From Sphingomonas sp. Leaf34 (GTDB lineage Bacteria > Pseudomonadota > Alphaproteobacteria > Sphingomonadales > Sphingomonadaceae), in the NCBI RefSeq assembly GCF_001421805.1, contig NZ_LMLC01000005.1, positions 124,001 through 188,000 on the forward strand: a DNA stretch of 64,000 bases. The letters run 5' to 3'. Under the pieces are notes generated by a model. The model was not told the origin of the DNA and did no database searches. It saw only the letters and a program-made list of their open reading frames with translations. Every line of letters begins with the position of its first letter. The first letter of the stretch is position 1. The position numbers and the translations under genes are program-made. Below, one piece after another: positions 7,731 to 17,437 of this stretch.

Positions 7731-9001
7731 TGCGCAGGCTGGCGCTCCGGCTGCTCGCGATCCTGATGGCGCTGTTGCCCGTCGGAGTCGGCGCGCAGGG
7801 GGTTCAGCCAGACCCGGCGTTGCGCGCCAGGGCGGACGCACTCGTGGCGATACTGGACGGTCGCGGGGCGTACAGAACCTATTTCGCCGCGAGCTTCCGC
7901 GACAAGGTGCCGGCGGCGCAGCTGTCGGCGATCGCCGCGCAGTTGAAGGCGGCGATCGGCGCGCCGCAAAGGATCGACGCCTTCACCGCGACCTCGGCAT
8001 GGTCGGCCGACCTGACCGTCAGGTATGCGCGCGGCACGGCGAGCGTCCGCCTGGTGATCGATCCCGCCCCGCCGCATGCCGCGACCGGGCTGCTGATTAC
8101 CGGCACGGCGCCGCGCGACGACAGCATGGCCAAGCTTGAAGCCGAGTTTCGCGCGCTGCCGGGGGCCAGCGGGTTCGGGCTGTATGCGCTGGGTCAGGGC
8201 AAACCCGTGCCGATTCTCGACTATCGTGCCGACGTCGTCGCGCCGCTCGGGTCGGCGTTCAAGCTGTGGGTGCTGGCGGAGTTGGCGCGACAGGTGGCGG
8301 CGGGCGAGCGGCACTGGGCGGACGTCGTGACGGTCGGCGCGCCGTCGCTCCCCTCGGGTGTGTTGCAGACCTGGCCGGCGGGATCGCCGGTGACGGTGCA
8401 GACGCTGGCGACGCTGATGGTCTCGATCAGCGACAATACCGCGACGGATACGCTGCTGGCGACGCTCGGACGCGCAAAGGTCGATGCGATGGCCGCATTG
8501 GCCGGCGGCAGCGTGCCGGTGATGACGACGCGCGAGATGTTCGCGGTGAAGGGCGATGCCGCGCTGACCAGGGCCTGGGCGGCAGGCTCGGTCGATGCGC
8601 GCCGGTCGCTGCTGGCCGAGACGGCGGCGACGATCGCGACGGCCACGCTCGACCCGACCGTGTTCGCCGGCAAGCCGGTGGCGATCGACAGCGTCGAATG
8701 GTTTGCCAGCCCCGCGGCGATGGCGGGGCTGCTCGATCGGTTGCGCGGGGCGGATGCTACGACCCGGGCGATAATGTCGATCAACGCGGGGGTGGATCCG
8801 GCGATCGCCAAGCGGTTCGGCTATGTCGGGTTCAAGGGCGGCGGCGAGCCTGGGGTGCAGACGTTGAACTACCTCGTCCAGGCCAAGGACGGACGCTGGT
8901 ACGCCGCGACCGGTAACTGGCACCGCGCAGATGACGCGGTGAGCGAGGTCCGGTTCGCGGGGCTGATGGGGCGGGCGCTGGCGTTGCTGGCGGCGCGGTA
9001 A
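7730..9001 (+). CDS. Periplasmic serine hydrolase (class A beta-lactamase fold)
   Basis: 423-residue exported protein. The signal peptide covers residues 1-23 (LLAILMALLPVGVGAQG). An N-terminal about-100-residue domain resembles the cystatin-like module found before LpqF-type hydrolases. The catalytic domain has SxxK as S175-A-F-K178, SDN at 234-236, and a KTG-box equivalent FKGGGEPG. It is therefore a beta-lactamase/transpeptidase-superfamily enzyme, but the substrate is unknown and a true resistance role is not implied. The start overlaps the permease stop, suggesting translational coupling. Confidence 0.8.
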   Translation: MRRLALRLLAILMALLPVGVGAQGVQPDPALRARADALVAILDGRGAYRTYFAASFRDKVPAAQLSAIAAQLKAAIGAPQRIDAFTATSAWSADLTVRYARGTASVRLVIDPAPPHAATGLLITGTAPRDDSMAKLEAEFRALPGASGFGLYALGQGKPVPILDYRADVVAPLGSAFKLWVLAELARQVAAGERHWADVVTVGAPSLPSGVLQTWPAGSPVTVQTLATLMVSISDNTATDTLLATLGRAKVDAMAALAGGSVPVMTTREMFAVKGDAALTRAWAAGSVDARRSLLAETAATIATATLDPTVFAGKPVAIDSVEWFASPAAMAGLLDRLRGADATTRAIMSINAGVDPAIAKRFGYVGFKGGGEPGVQTLNYLVQAKDGRWYAATGNWHRADDAVSEVRFAGLMGRALALLAAR

Positions 9002-9019
9002 ATAGCTTCATCGCACCAC

Positions 9020-9100
9020 GGTTCCCCCGCGAAGGCGGGGGCCCAGGATACCAAACGCCATCGCCCGCAACCTGGACTCCCGCGTTCGCGGGAGAACGGC
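9020..9100. repeat. Two short palindromes with inverted CCAGG/CCTGG spacer
   Basis: CCCCCGCGAAGGCGGGGG (9024-9041) and CTCCCGCGTTCGCGGGAG (9077-9094) face each other with GGCCCAGG and CCTGGACT inside. This gives a two-hairpin element like families A and B. No gene is seen here. Confidence 0.7.
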
Positions 9101-9126
9101 AGTGGGGCCTGTGGAGCTGGAGCCCC

Positions 9127-9224
9127 CCCCGGCGAAGGCCGGGGCCCAATTGGGGACCGTCGCTAACTAAGGGCGGCGCTTCGTTACGCCGACCTTTCCA
9201 GTTGGGCCCCGGCCTCCGCCGGGG
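9127..9224. repeat. Dispersed palindromic element, family A copy 1
   Basis: About 100-bp element with terminal hairpins CCCCGGCGAAGGCCGGGG and CCCCGGCCTCCGCCGGGG. Its asymmetric interior (CCCAATTGGG, then a CGTTACGCCGACCTTTCCA block) recurs at 20772-20876, 27961-28066 and, inverted, 58191-58299. It lies between two convergent gene ends. Confidence 0.85.
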
Positions 9225-9237
9225 TGGGAGAAACGGC

Positions 9238-9810
9238 CTAGGCGCGCCCGGCGGCCTGCCAGCTGTCCGCGCACAGACCGTAGATCAGGCTGTCGCGCAG
9301 GCCGAGATGCGTTTCCCATTCGTCGCGCAATAGTCGCTCGCGGCGAAATCCCAGGCGCTCGAGCAACAGGATCGACGCGGTATTCTCGGTATCGGCGTCG
9401 GCGAACACGCGTTTGCGCCCCTCGGCGAACAGCCGGTCGATCACCGCCGACACCGCCTCGCGCGCAATCCCCCGTCCCCACGCCTCACGCGCGAGGATGA
9501 AACCGATCTCGGTTACCCCGGCCCCGTCGGCCTCGCTGCCCGAGACCCAGCCGATCGCGCGGTCGTCGCCGGTGCGTGTGATCGCCCAGGTGCGCTGGTT
9601 GCCCGGCGCGGCCTCCTCGGCGAGATAGCTGCGGACATCGTCGACGCTGTCGAGCGGGCCGTCGGCGGAATAGGCCATCAAGTCCGCATCGGCGAGCATC
9701 GGATGCAACGCCGTCGCATCCCCCTCGACGAGCGGGCGCAACCGGAGCCGGCGGGTCTTCAGCACCGGCGAAACGCCGGCACGCCGCGGTCTGCGCCCGG
9801 GCTGCCTCAC
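9238..9810 (-). CDS. GNAT-family N-acetyltransferase (RimJ/RimL-like)
   Basis: 190-residue acetyltransferase_3-type GNAT protein. LKTRRLRLRPLVEGD is the first strand and turn, ITEIGFILAREAWGRGIAREA is motif A with the acetyl-CoA loop (W-G-R-G-I-A), and ENTASILLLERLGFRRER is motif B. The chosen start is GTG 9808-9810, whose GTGA overlaps the stop codon of the LysR gene and gives the normal domain length. The acceptor could be a protein N-terminus or a small amine; the sequence does not decide. Coupling to the LysR gene suggests joint expression. Confidence 0.8.
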   Translation of the reverse strand: MRQPGRRPRRAGVSPVLKTRRLRLRPLVEGDATALHPMLADADLMAYSADGPLDSVDDVRSYLAEEAAPGNQRTWAITRTGDDRAIGWVSGSEADGAGVTEIGFILAREAWGRGIAREAVSAVIDRLFAEGRKRVFADADTENTASILLLERLGFRRERLLRDEWETHLGLRDSLIYGLCADSWQAAGRA

Positions 9811-10589
9811 GCGGTGAGCGCGTCGACGAGCGCGCGGACCTTCTTTTGGCGCCATTGCGGCAACGGGGCGACCAGCCAATATCCGCCCTTGGACGGCTGC
9901 GACTCGCCGATCAGCCGCACGCGGGCCTGCGCCAGATCGCGCCGCGCCAGCAATTCGGGGACGGTCGCACGCCCCAGCCCCGCCGCCGCCGCATCGATCG
10001 CGAGCCCGGCGTCGGTAACGCGGACCAGTGCCACGCCCTCCTCACCAGACCACGCGATCGCCGAGTCGCCGTCCATGCCGGGCGCGGCGATCGTCACCAT
10101 GCCTTCGGACTCGAGCGCCTCGCCCTCATGCTCGCCCGGGCCATCGCCCCAGCGGATCGCGAGATCGAGATTGGCTTCGGTGAAGTCGACATTCTCGTCC
10201 GCGGTGATCAGCACGAAGCGGAGTTCGGGATCGGCCTCGGCGATCTGCGCGAGCCGCGGCATCAGCCATTTTTCGGTCAGGTCGCGCGGCGCGGCGATCG
10301 TCAGTGACTTGGACGACTGGCCAGCCTGCATCGCGCGCACGGCTTCCTCGAACTGGAGGAAGCCGCCGCGCAGCGCGCCCAGCCCCGCCTCCGCCTCGGG
10401 GGTGAGTTCAAGCCCGCGCGTGGTGCGGCGGAACAGGACGACGCCGAGCGTATCCTCGAGCGCACGGATCTGCTGGCCGACCGCGGCCGGCGTCACCGCC
10501 AGCTCGTCCGCGGCGCGCGTGAAGGACAAATGCCGCGCCGCCGCGTCGAGCACGCGCAGGCCGTTGAGCGGGAGATGCGTGCGCTTCAT
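9807..10589 (-). CDS. LysR-type transcriptional regulator (GcvA-like)
   Basis: 260-residue LTTR. The winged helix-turn-helix at about 7-65 (LRVLDAAARHLSFTRAADEL, VGQQIRALEDTLGVVLFRR) is most like the GcvA/AmpR subgroup. The effector domain from about 92 is shortened relative to the usual 300 residues. The target is unknown; LTTRs often control a divergent neighbour, but both neighbours run in the same direction here. It lies 10 bases after apaG and overlaps the following GNAT gene. Confidence 0.85.
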   Translation of the reverse strand: MKRTHLPLNGLRVLDAAARHLSFTRAADELAVTPAAVGQQIRALEDTLGVVLFRRTTRGLELTPEAEAGLGALRGGFLQFEEAVRAMQAGQSSKSLTIAAPRDLTEKWLMPRLAQIAEADPELRFVLITADENVDFTEANLDLAIRWGDGPGEHEGEALESEGMVTIAAPGMDGDSAIAWSGEEGVALVRVTDAGLAIDAAAAGLGRATVPELLARRDLAQARVRLIGESQPSKGGYWLVAPLPQWRQKKVRALVDALTA

Positions 10590-10599
10590 CGCGGACTTC

Positions 10600-10998
10600 T
10601 CAATGCAGCACCGCGGGTGCGAGGAGCGCGAAGCGGGGGATTTCGACGTCGAAGATCGCGCCGTCCTCGCGGACCATCCGGTACGTGCCCTGCATCGCGC
10701 CCGACGGCGTCGCGAGCGGGCAGCCCGAGACGTAATCGAAGCTCGCCCCCGGCTCGATCACCGGCTGCTCGCCGACCACGCCCTCGCCCTCGACCGAGTG
10801 ACGTGCGCCACGGCCGTCGGTGATAACCCAGTGGCGGGTGAGCAGCTGGACGCTCTCGTCGCCCCCGTTCTCGAGCCGGATATGATACGCCCAGAACCAG
10901 CGGCCGCGATCGGGCTCGGACTGTTCGGGCAGATAGCTGACCGACACGCGGACCGTTACCCCATCGGTCGTCGCCGCGTTGGGGAACAGCGCCTTCAC
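10600..10998 (-). CDS. apaG: ApaG (DUF525) protein
   Basis: 132-residue ApaG protein, a single fibronectin-III-like domain linked by mutant phenotypes to Co2+/Mg2+ homeostasis and related to the domain found in polymerase-delta-interacting protein 2. Family motifs are FWAYHIRLEN, VQLLTRHWVITD, VEGEGVVGEQPVIEPG and YVSGCPLATPSGAMQGTY. The start is GTG (10996-10998), overlapping the metZ stop in GTGA. The metZ-apaG order is kept in many alphaproteobacteria. Confidence 0.93.
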   Translation of the reverse strand: MKALFPNAATTDGVTVRVSVSYLPEQSEPDRGRWFWAYHIRLENGGDESVQLLTRHWVITDGRGARHSVEGEGVVGEQPVIEPGASFDYVSGCPLATPSGAMQGTYRMVREDGAIFDVEIPRFALLAPAVLH

Positions 10999-12200
10999 AG
11001 GCCGGCCTTGCTCAGGGCCTGGTCAAGATCGTCGATCACGTCCTGCGCGTCCTCGAGCCCGACGTTGATTCGCAGCAGCCCTTCGGTCACGCCCATCTCG
11101 GCCTGCTTGTCGGGCGAGACGCTCGCATGCGTGGTCGAGGCCGGATGCGTCATCAGCGAGCGCGAATCGCCGATGTTGTTCGAGATATCGACCAGTTCGA
11201 GCCCGTCGAGCAATGCGTGCGCCTGCTCGCGCCCCTCGACCTCGAACGCGAAGATCGGGCCGCACGCATCCATCTGGCGCATCGCGAGCTCGTGCTGCGG
11301 GTGGCTCGGCAGGAAGGGGTGCAGCACGCGCGGCACCCGGCCTTCGAGGAATTGCCCGACCTTCATCGCGTTCTCGGACTGGCGGTGGATGCGCAGGTCG
11401 AGCGTCTCGAGCCCCTTGAGCACCACCCATGCGTTGAACGGCGACAGCGTCGGGCCGGTGTTGCGCGTGAAGGGCAGCAGCGTGTTGGTAATGAAATCCT
11501 CGGTCCCGCAGACCGCGCCGGCGAGCACGCGGCCCTGCCCGTCCATCATCTTGGTCGCGCTATAGGCGGTGACGTCGGCGCCGAACTCCATCGGCCGCTG
11601 GAGCGCCGGCGTCGCGAACGCATTGTCGACCACGGTGGTGATGCCGCGTTCGCGCGCGATGTCGCAGATCGCCTTGAGGTCGGCGATGTCCATCGTCGGG
11701 TTGGCGGGCGTCTCGAAGAAGAACACCTTGGTCTCGGGGCGGACCGCGTCGAGGAACGCCTGCGGATCGCGCGCATCGACGATCGTCGTCGCGATCCCGA
11801 ACTTCGGCAGCAGCGTGTCGGTCAGCCAGCGGCACGAGCCGAACGCCGCGCGGCCGCCCACCAGATGGTCGCCGGTCTGGAGCTGGCATAGCAACGCCGC
11901 GGTCATCGCCGCCATGCCCGTCGCCATCGTCCGGCACGCCTCGGCGCCTTCCAGCAGCGCGATCCGCTCCTCGAGCATCTGCACGGTCGGGTTCTGCAGG
12001 CGGGAATAGGTCATCCCCTCCTGCTCGCCGGCAAAGCGCGCCGCGGCGTCGCCCGCCTTGTCGTAGCAATAGCCCGAGGTGAGGAACAACGCCTCCGACG
12101 TCTCGCCATATTCGCTGCGGGCGGTGCCGCCGCGGATGGCGCGCGTCGCGGGACGCCAATTCTGGGTGATCGAACGATCCTGGCCGGTCTTGCGCTTCAT
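10995..12200 (-). CDS. metZ: O-succinylhomoserine sulfhydrylase
   Basis: 401-residue Cys/Met-metabolism PLP enzyme that makes homocysteine directly from O-succinylhomoserine and sulfide. Visible are SRLQNPTVQMLEERIALLEGAEA, the PLP-contact VDNAFATPALQRP, the Schiff-base lysine K217 in AYSATKMMDGQGR, and the C-terminal SLMTHPASTTHASVS substrate loop. These match MetZ better than cystathionine beta-lyase. The start is ATG 12198-12200 (MKRKTG). A structured leader lies immediately upstream (12203-12261). apaG is coupled downstream. Confidence 0.93.
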   Translation of the reverse strand: MKRKTGQDRSITQNWRPATRAIRGGTARSEYGETSEALFLTSGYCYDKAGDAAARFAGEQEGMTYSRLQNPTVQMLEERIALLEGAEACRTMATGMAAMTAALLCQLQTGDHLVGGRAAFGSCRWLTDTLLPKFGIATTIVDARDPQAFLDAVRPETKVFFFETPANPTMDIADLKAICDIARERGITTVVDNAFATPALQRPMEFGADVTAYSATKMMDGQGRVLAGAVCGTEDFITNTLLPFTRNTGPTLSPFNAWVVLKGLETLDLRIHRQSENAMKVGQFLEGRVPRVLHPFLPSHPQHELAMRQMDACGPIFAFEVEGREQAHALLDGLELVDISNNIGDSRSLMTHPASTTHASVSPDKQAEMGVTEGLLRINVGLEDAQDVIDDLDQALSKAGL

Positions 12201-12202
12201 GC

Positions 12203-12261
12203 CCGCCGCTTTGCCGCTGGGGAGCCGCGATGACAAGCCTTGCGGTCTTGTCGGGCGGCGG
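12203..12261 (-). promoter_or_regulatory. Structured leader upstream of metZ
   Basis: On the minus strand CCGCCGC (12255-12261) can pair with GCGGCGG (12203-12209), enclosing a GACAAG/CTTGTC hairpin (12247-12252 with 12232-12237). The outer stem ends three bases before the metZ start and could mask the ribosome-binding site. Methionine genes of alphaproteobacteria often have SAM riboswitches, but I could not match this to the SAM-II consensus, so function is open. Confidence 0.35.
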
Positions 12262-12274
12262 AGATGCACCGTGC

Positions 12275-12312
12275 CGTCTCCATCCTCCCCCGCCAGGGGG
12301 ACTATGGAGACG
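12275..12312 (-). terminator. Hairpin after glycosyltransferase gene
   Basis: CGTCTCCAT (12275-12283) and ATGGAGACG (12304-12312) form a perfect 9-bp stem around a partial family D half-element. It lies three bases after the glycosyltransferase stop and could terminate that unit before metZ. No clear U-tract follows. Confidence 0.45.
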
Positions 12313-12315
12313 TCG

Positions 12316-13416
12316 CTAGTACCGCCCCCAGGTGAATTTGGACGACAGCGCGTAGTTCCACACCGCGCCGACCAGCACGCCGACCAGCGCCGACGCCGCC
12401 CACGCGCCGTTGCGGAAATCGTGGAGGAACGCCGCGACGCCGACGTTGGCGACGGCCCCCACCGCGCAGATCAGCGCGAACGACACCCAGCCGTCGAGCA
12501 TCTGCCGCCAGCCCTTCAGGCGGCGGTCGCGATAGGTGAGCGCGTTGTTGAGGAAGAAATTGAGCGTCAGCGCGGCGAACGTCGCGAGGATCTCCGCGGG
12601 CAGGAACGGGATGCCGAGCCCGAGATAGGAGGCAGTGAGCACGCCCATATGCACGCCGACGCCGAGCACCCCGATCGCGGAGAACATCGCGAACCGCACG
12701 GGCACGACGCGCCCGAACATCCGGTCGTAGATCGCGATCAGATATTCCATCGCGACGACGTGATCGAGCTTGCTCTCGCCCTCGGTGCGGCAGCGGAAGG
12801 TGTAGGGGACCTCCACGAAGCGGAGCGGCGTCGGCGACGCGGTGAGCAGGTCGAGCAGGATCTTGAAGCCGATCGCCGACAGCGCGGGGGCGAGGCGGCG
12901 GACGATATCGGTGCGGATCATGAAGAACCCGCTCATCGGATCGTTGAGATCGCATTTCAGCACGCGGCGCGACATGCGGGTGGCGAGCGCCGACTTGGCG
13001 ACCCGGTCGCTGTCCCACTCGCCGGTGCCGCCGCCACTGACGAAGCGCGAGCCGATCACCACGTCGGTCTCGCCATCCTTGAGCCGGTCGAGCATCGCCG
13101 GCAGCAGCGTCTCGTCATGCTGCAGATCGCCGTCGATCACCGCGACGACCGGCGCCGCGGTCGCGCACATCCCCTCGATACACGCCGAGGACAGCCCGCG
13201 CCGGCCGATCCGCTGGATCACGCGGACGCGCGTGTCGAGCCGGGCGATCGCGCGCGCGGCGTCGGCGGTGCCGTCGGGACTGTCGTCGTCGACGAAGATC
13301 GCCTCCCAGTTGCGCCCGGCCAGCGCTTGGTCGAGCTTGGCGATCAGCGTCGGGACATTGGCCTTTTCATTGAACGTCGGGATGACGACCGCGAGTTCGA
13401 GCAGGTCGGGCGTCAA
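12316..13416 (-). CDS. Family 2 glycosyltransferase fused to GtrA-like membrane domain
   Basis: 366-residue polyprenyl-phosphate-sugar synthase-like protein. The N-terminal GT2 domain (about 1-230) has [22 protein letters not shown], the DGDLQHD nucleotide-sugar site and [12 protein letters not shown]. The C-terminal GtrA domain (about 240-366) has four predicted membrane helices ending [13 protein letters not shown]. Such fusions transfer a sugar to undecaprenyl phosphate and may help flip it for envelope or lipid glycosylation. The start is probably TTG 13414-13416, which overlaps the leuB stop (TTGA); no better start fits the conserved N-terminus. Confidence 0.87.
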   Translation of the reverse strand: MTPDLLELAVVIPTFNEKANVPTLIAKLDQALAGRNWEAIFVDDDSPDGTADAARAIARLDTRVRVIQRIGRRGLSSACIEGMCATAAPVVAVIDGDLQHDETLLPAMLDRLKDGETDVVIGSRFVSGGGTGEWDSDRVAKSALATRMSRRVLKCDLNDPMSGFFMIRTDIVRRLAPALSAIGFKILLDLLTASPTPLRFVEVPYTFRCRTEGESKLDHVVAMEYLIAIYDRMFGRVVPVRFAMFSAIGVLGVGVHMGVLTASYLGLGIPFLPAEILATFAALTLNFFLNNALTYRDRRLKGWRQMLDGWVSFALICAVGAVANVGVAAFLHDFRNGAWAASALVGVLVGAVWNYALSSKFTWGRY

Positions 13417-14459
13417 CCGAGCGTGGCCAGCACCGCATCGCCCATCGCGGACGTCGTCAGCGTGCCACCGAGGTCGGGTGTGCGCGCACCGCCGAGAATC
13501 GCCGCCGCGACCGCAGCCTCGATCCGGTCGGCGGCGTCGGGCAGGTCGAGCGAATGGCGCAGCATCATCGCCGCGGACAGGATCGCGGCGCACGGATTGG
13601 CCTTGCCCTGCCCGGCGATGTCGGGCGCGCTGCCGTGGATCGGTTCGTACATGCCCTTGTTCGAGTCGTTGAGCGCAGCCGACGGCAGCATCCCGATCGA
13701 ACCCGCACACATCGACGCCTCGTCCGACAGGATGTCGCCGAACAGGTTGCCGGTGACGATCACGTCGAACTGGCCCGGGTTGCGGACCATCTGCATTGCC
13801 GCGTTGTCGACATACATGTGGCTGAGTTCGACATCGGGATAGTCGGCCGACACCTCGATCACGACGTCGCGCCACAGCTGCGAGGTCTCGAGCACATTGG
13901 CCTTGTCGACCGACAACAGCTTGCCCTTGCGCGTGCGGGCGGTCTCGAAGCCGACGCGCGCGATGCGCGCGATCTCGGTTTCGTCGTAGCGCATCTCGTC
14001 ATGGCCTTCGCGCAGACCGTCGGCGGTGGTGCGGATACCCTTCGCGCCGAAATACACGTCGCCGGTCAGTTCGCGGACGATGACCATGTCGATCGACCGG
14101 GCGATCTCGGGCCGCAGCGCGGACGCATCCTCGAGCCCGGCGAACAGCTTGGCGGGGCGCAGGTTCGCAAACAGCCCAAGGTCCTTGCGCAGGCCGAGGA
14201 TCGCTTGCTCGGGGCGGAACTGGCGTTCGAGCGCATCGCAGTCGGGATCGCCGACCGCGCCGAACAGGATGGCGTCGGCACGCCGCGCGAGGTCGAGCGT
14301 CTCGGGCGGCAGCGGATGACCCGCGGCCTTGTACGCGGCGCCGCCGACGAGACCCTCTTCATAGGTCAGGTCGAGGCCGAGCGCATCGAGCACCCGGCGC
14401 GCTTCCGCGGTGACTTCGGGTCCGATGCCGTCGCCGGCCAGTATCGCGATCAAGGGCAT
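13413..14459 (-). CDS. leuB: 3-isopropylmalate dehydrogenase
   Basis: 348-residue NAD-dependent decarboxylating dehydrogenase of leucine biosynthesis. Visible motifs are [10 protein letters not shown] at the N-terminus, [10 protein letters not shown], the substrate-binding Tyr/Lys region [14 protein letters not shown], the metal-binding [13 protein letters not shown], and the C-terminal [17 protein letters not shown] cofactor loop. The start is ATG 14457-14459, with GGAGG seven bases upstream. It overlaps the glycosyltransferase gene by four bases and follows recO by 40 bases. leuC and leuD are not in the window. Confidence 0.96.
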   Translation of the reverse strand: MPLIAILAGDGIGPEVTAEARRVLDALGLDLTYEEGLVGGAAYKAAGHPLPPETLDLARRADAILFGAVGDPDCDALERQFRPEQAILGLRKDLGLFANLRPAKLFAGLEDASALRPEIARSIDMVIVRELTGDVYFGAKGIRTTADGLREGHDEMRYDETEIARIARVGFETARTRKGKLLSVDKANVLETSQLWRDVVIEVSADYPDVELSHMYVDNAAMQMVRNPGQFDVIVTGNLFGDILSDEASMCAGSIGMLPSAALNDSNKGMYEPIHGSAPDIAGQGKANPCAAILSAAMMLRHSLDLPDAADRIEAAVAAAILGGARTPDLGGTLTTSAMGDAVLATLG

Positions 14460-14499
14460 GTGCGTTCCTCCTGCGCGGCCCTTGCCGGGCGGTGCGCAC

Positions 14500-15231
14500 T
14501 CACGCAACCGCCCTTTTGAGCCGATCGACCAGCCGATCGCGTGCCGCCAACGGGTCGGCGCGCCGGTCGACGAGGATGTCGCGCGCGAGGAAATGGCCGG
14601 TCAATCGCAGCCCATCGAAGATGTCGGGCCAGTCCGCCTCGCCGCCGACCATGAGGAAGCTGGGCAATCTGAGCAGCTTGGCCTCATAGCCGAACGCGGC
14701 CGCGCGCGAGACCGCGGCGCCGCTCTTGGGGCTGACGAAACCGAGATCGTCCGCGATGCCGCTCGCGACGCACCGGTCGAGGTCGAGGCCGAAGCCGAGT
14801 TCCGCGAGCATCAGCAATTCGTACCGCACCAGCGCCGCCGCCCAGCCACGCGCCGACGGCGCCGCCTCGATCGCGCCGAGCACGCCGTCGAGCGCGTCGT
14901 GGATCTGCGGATAGGGCTGTGCTTCGGGCAGCGCCGCCGCGGTCAGCGCGGTCGCCCATTCGAGCGCCCCCGCGGCGAGCGGCTCGCCGTGCATCTGCGC
15001 GCGACTGTGGATCAGCTCGGCGGTGAGCGAGGCGAGCTGTTCGCCGGTGCGCGCCCGCCATTCGCCCTGGATGACGTTCGCCTGCAGCAACACCGGCCGC
15101 ATCGCCCGCGACCGCCCGCCGCGGACATAGCCGGGCTGGACGCCGTCGTTCCTCGTCAGCGCCCGCACGATCGCGCCATGCTCGCCATGCTGACGGACGG
15201 CGACGACGATGGCGGCTGCGCGGAGGTGCAT
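14500..15231 (-). CDS. recO: DNA repair protein RecO
   Basis: 243-residue RecO, which anneals single strands and helps RecR load RecA at gaps. The N-terminal OB fold begins [26 protein letters not shown]. The C-terminal helical part contains the family pattern [14 protein letters not shown] followed by [16 protein letters not shown]. It lies between uvrC (83 bases upstream) and leuB, giving two repair genes in one run. Confidence 0.9.
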   Translation of the reverse strand: MHLRAAAIVVAVRQHGEHGAIVRALTRNDGVQPGYVRGGRSRAMRPVLLQANVIQGEWRARTGEQLASLTAELIHSRAQMHGEPLAAGALEWATALTAAALPEAQPYPQIHDALDGVLGAIEAAPSARGWAAALVRYELLMLAELGFGLDLDRCVASGIADDLGFVSPKSGAAVSRAAAFGYEAKLLRLPSFLMVGGEADWPDIFDGLRLTGHFLARDILVDRRADPLAARDRLVDRLKRAVA

Positions 15232-15314
15232 GATCGTCCTTACCCTTCCCGTCGCGGCGAGGGCATCCCCCGCAGACGACGCATCACAGGGCCGTGCGCT
15301 GGACGGTCCAGACG

Positions 15315-17240
15315 CTACCGCGAATGATAGAAGTCATACACCTGTTGCGCGACGCCCGCCGAGACGCCCGGCGCCTGTTGCAGATCCTGCAGGCTCGCAT
15401 TGCGCACCGCGCGGCCGGTGCCGAAATGCATCAGCAACGCCTTTTTCCGCGCGGGGCCGATGCCGGGGACCTCGTCGAGCGGGCTCGCGCCGATCGCCTT
15501 GCTGCGCTTGTCGCGGTGGACGCCGATTGCGAACCGGTGGACCTCGTCGCGCAGCCGCTGGAGGTAGAACAGCACCGGCGCGTTGACCGGCAGCTGGAAT
15601 TCGCGGCCGTCGAGCATGTGGAACACCTCGCGCCCGTCGCGGCCATGCTGCGGCCCCTTGGCGATCCCGACGAGGCACACGTCCTCGACGCCGATCTCTT
15701 CGAGCGCGGCCTTGACCGTGTTCAGCTGCCCCTTGCCGCCGTCGATCAGCACCAGGTCCGGCCATTCGCCCGAATCGCGATCGGGATCCTCGGCCTGCGC
15801 GCGCGCGAAGCGGCGGGTAAAGACCTCGCGCATCATCCCGAAATCGTCGCCCGGGATAGTGTCCTTGTCCTTGATGTTGAACTTTCGATACTGGCCCTTG
15901 CGGAAGCCCTCGGGCCCCGCGACGACCATCGCGCCGGTCGCGGCGGTGCCCTGGATATGGCTGTTGTCGTAGATCTCGATCCGCTGCGGCGGCTCGGCGA
16001 GGTCGAACAGGTCGGCGACCTCGCGCAGGAGCTTCGCCTGCGTGGTCGATTCGGCCTGGCGACGCTCGATCGCCTCGATCGCGTTGCGCTTGGCCTGATC
16101 CATCAGGCGACGGCGATCGCCGCGCTGCGGGACCTGGAGCGCGACCTTGTAGCCCGCGCGCTCGCCCAGCGCCTCGACGAGCAGCGCTGCTTCAGGGAGT
16201 TCGCGGTCGAGCAGGATCTGCCTCGCGGGCGGCACGTCCTCGTAGAACTGGCCGAGGAAGCTGGTGAGCACCTCGTCCTCGGGCACGTCGTTGGTGTGCT
16301 GCGGGAAGAAGCTGCGATGCCCCCAATTCTGGCCGCCGCGGATGAAGAACGCCTGGATGCCGATCAGCCCGTCCTTGCACGCCATCGCGAAGATGTCGGC
16401 GTCGCCCACGCCCTCGGCATTGATCGCCTGCGTGCCCTGGATGAACGTCAGCGCCTTCAACCGGTCGCGCAGCAGCGCGGCGAGCTCGAAGTCCATATTC
16501 TCGGCGGCGGCCTGCATCTGCGCGCCGAGCTTGGCCTGCACGCCGGTCGACTTGCCCGCGAGGAAGCTCTTCGCGTCCTCGACCAGCTCCTTGTACGCGG
16601 CCTCGTCGATCCGGCCGACGCACGGCGCGGAGCAGCGCTTGATCTGGTAGAGCAGGCACGGCCGGTCGCGCGTCTTGAAGAAGCTGTCAGTGCACGATCG
16701 CAGCAGGAACAGCTTCTGGAGCGCGTTGAGCGTGTTGTTGACCGACCCTGCGCTGGCGAACGGGCCGTAGTAATTGCCCTTCGCGCGCCTGGCGCCGCGA
16801 TGCTTCTGGACGCGCGGGAAATCGTGATCGTCGCGCAGCAGGATGAACGGGAAGCTCTTATCGTCGCGCAACAGCACGTTGTAGGCGGGCCGATAGCGCT
16901 TGATGAGCTGCGATTCGAGCAGCAGCGCCTCGGCCTCGTTGTTGGTCGTGACGATCGTCATCGACCGCGTCTGCGACACCATCCGCTGGAGGCGCTTGGT
17001 CAGCCGCTCGACCTGGACATAGTTGGCGACTCGATTCCGCAACGCGCGCGCCTTGCCGACGTAGAGCACGTCGCCGCGCGCATCCTGCATGCGATAGACG
17101 CCGGGACGGACCGGCAGCGTGTCGAGCACGTTGCGGATTGCTGCGACGCCCGCCGCAAGGTCGGGTGCTTCACCACCGCCGCGCACCGCGAACGTGGATT
17201 TGTCTTCGTTGAATCGATCGGGAGAATTGGGAGAGGACAT
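15315..17240 (-). CDS. uvrC: Excinuclease ABC subunit C
   Basis: 641-residue nuclease that makes both incisions in nucleotide excision repair with UvrA and UvrB. Domains in order are the GIY-YIG nuclease ([19 protein letters not shown], about 46-64), a Cys-containing region ([18 protein letters not shown]), the UVR segment ([12 protein letters not shown]), the RNase-H-like UvrC domain ([33 protein letters not shown]) and C-terminal helix-hairpin-helices ([19 protein letters not shown]). It is complete and follows infC after a terminator. Confidence 0.97.
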   Translation of the reverse strand: MSSPNSPDRFNEDKSTFAVRGGGEAPDLAAGVAAIRNVLDTLPVRPGVYRMQDARGDVLYVGKARALRNRVANYVQVERLTKRLQRMVSQTRSMTIVTTNNEAEALLLESQLIKRYRPAYNVLLRDDKSFPFILLRDDHDFPRVQKHRGARRAKGNYYGPFASAGSVNNTLNALQKLFLLRSCTDSFFKTRDRPCLLYQIKRCSAPCVGRIDEAAYKELVEDAKSFLAGKSTGVQAKLGAQMQAAAENMDFELAALLRDRLKALTFIQGTQAINAEGVGDADIFAMACKDGLIGIQAFFIRGGQNWGHRSFFPQHTNDVPEDEVLTSFLGQFYEDVPPARQILLDRELPEAALLVEALGERAGYKVALQVPQRGDRRRLMDQAKRNAIEAIERRQAESTTQAKLLREVADLFDLAEPPQRIEIYDNSHIQGTAATGAMVVAGPEGFRKGQYRKFNIKDKDTIPGDDFGMMREVFTRRFARAQAEDPDRDSGEWPDLVLIDGGKGQLNTVKAALEEIGVEDVCLVGIAKGPQHGRDGREVFHMLDGREFQLPVNAPVLFYLQRLRDEVHRFAIGVHRDKRSKAIGASPLDEVPGIGPARKKALLMHFGTGRAVRNASLQDLQQAPGVSAGVAQQVYDFYHSR

Positions 17241-17369
17241 TGCAGGGGAATCTAGGCGCTACCCCCCGCTTCCGCCACCGTTGGAAAAAATCTTAGATCC
17301 CGCGCGGTTGAACCGTGCAGTCCGACCGTTGCAGACCCGACCCCGACCGCGACCGCCGCGGACATGACA

Positions 17370-17401
17370 AAGGCCGGCCCGACCCCTGTCGAACCGGCCT
17401 T
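17370..17401 (-). terminator. Intrinsic terminator after infC
   Basis: Stem AAGGCCGG/CCGGCCTT (17394-17401 with 17370-17377) around a 16-base loop. In the minus direction it is followed by TTGTC. It lies about 37 bases after the infC stop and separates the thrS-infC unit from uvrC. Confidence 0.6.
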
Positions 17402-17437
17402 CCAGACCTGCATGCGCTGATACCAGCGCCGCCGGGG

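Noticed and set aside
7730..9001. Acquired class A beta-lactamase
   Set aside because: SxxK and SDN are present, but an extra N-terminal domain, no recognisable Glu166 loop and no mobile context make a resistance gene unlikely.
9020..9224. CRISPR-like array of short palindromic repeats
   Set aside because: The repeats differ from each other, the spacing is irregular and no cas genes are present. They belong to the dispersed palindromic families.
12203..12312. SAM-II riboswitch before metZ
   Set aside because: The conserved pseudoknot sequences of SAM-II could not be found by eye. Only an unclassified structured leader is claimed.
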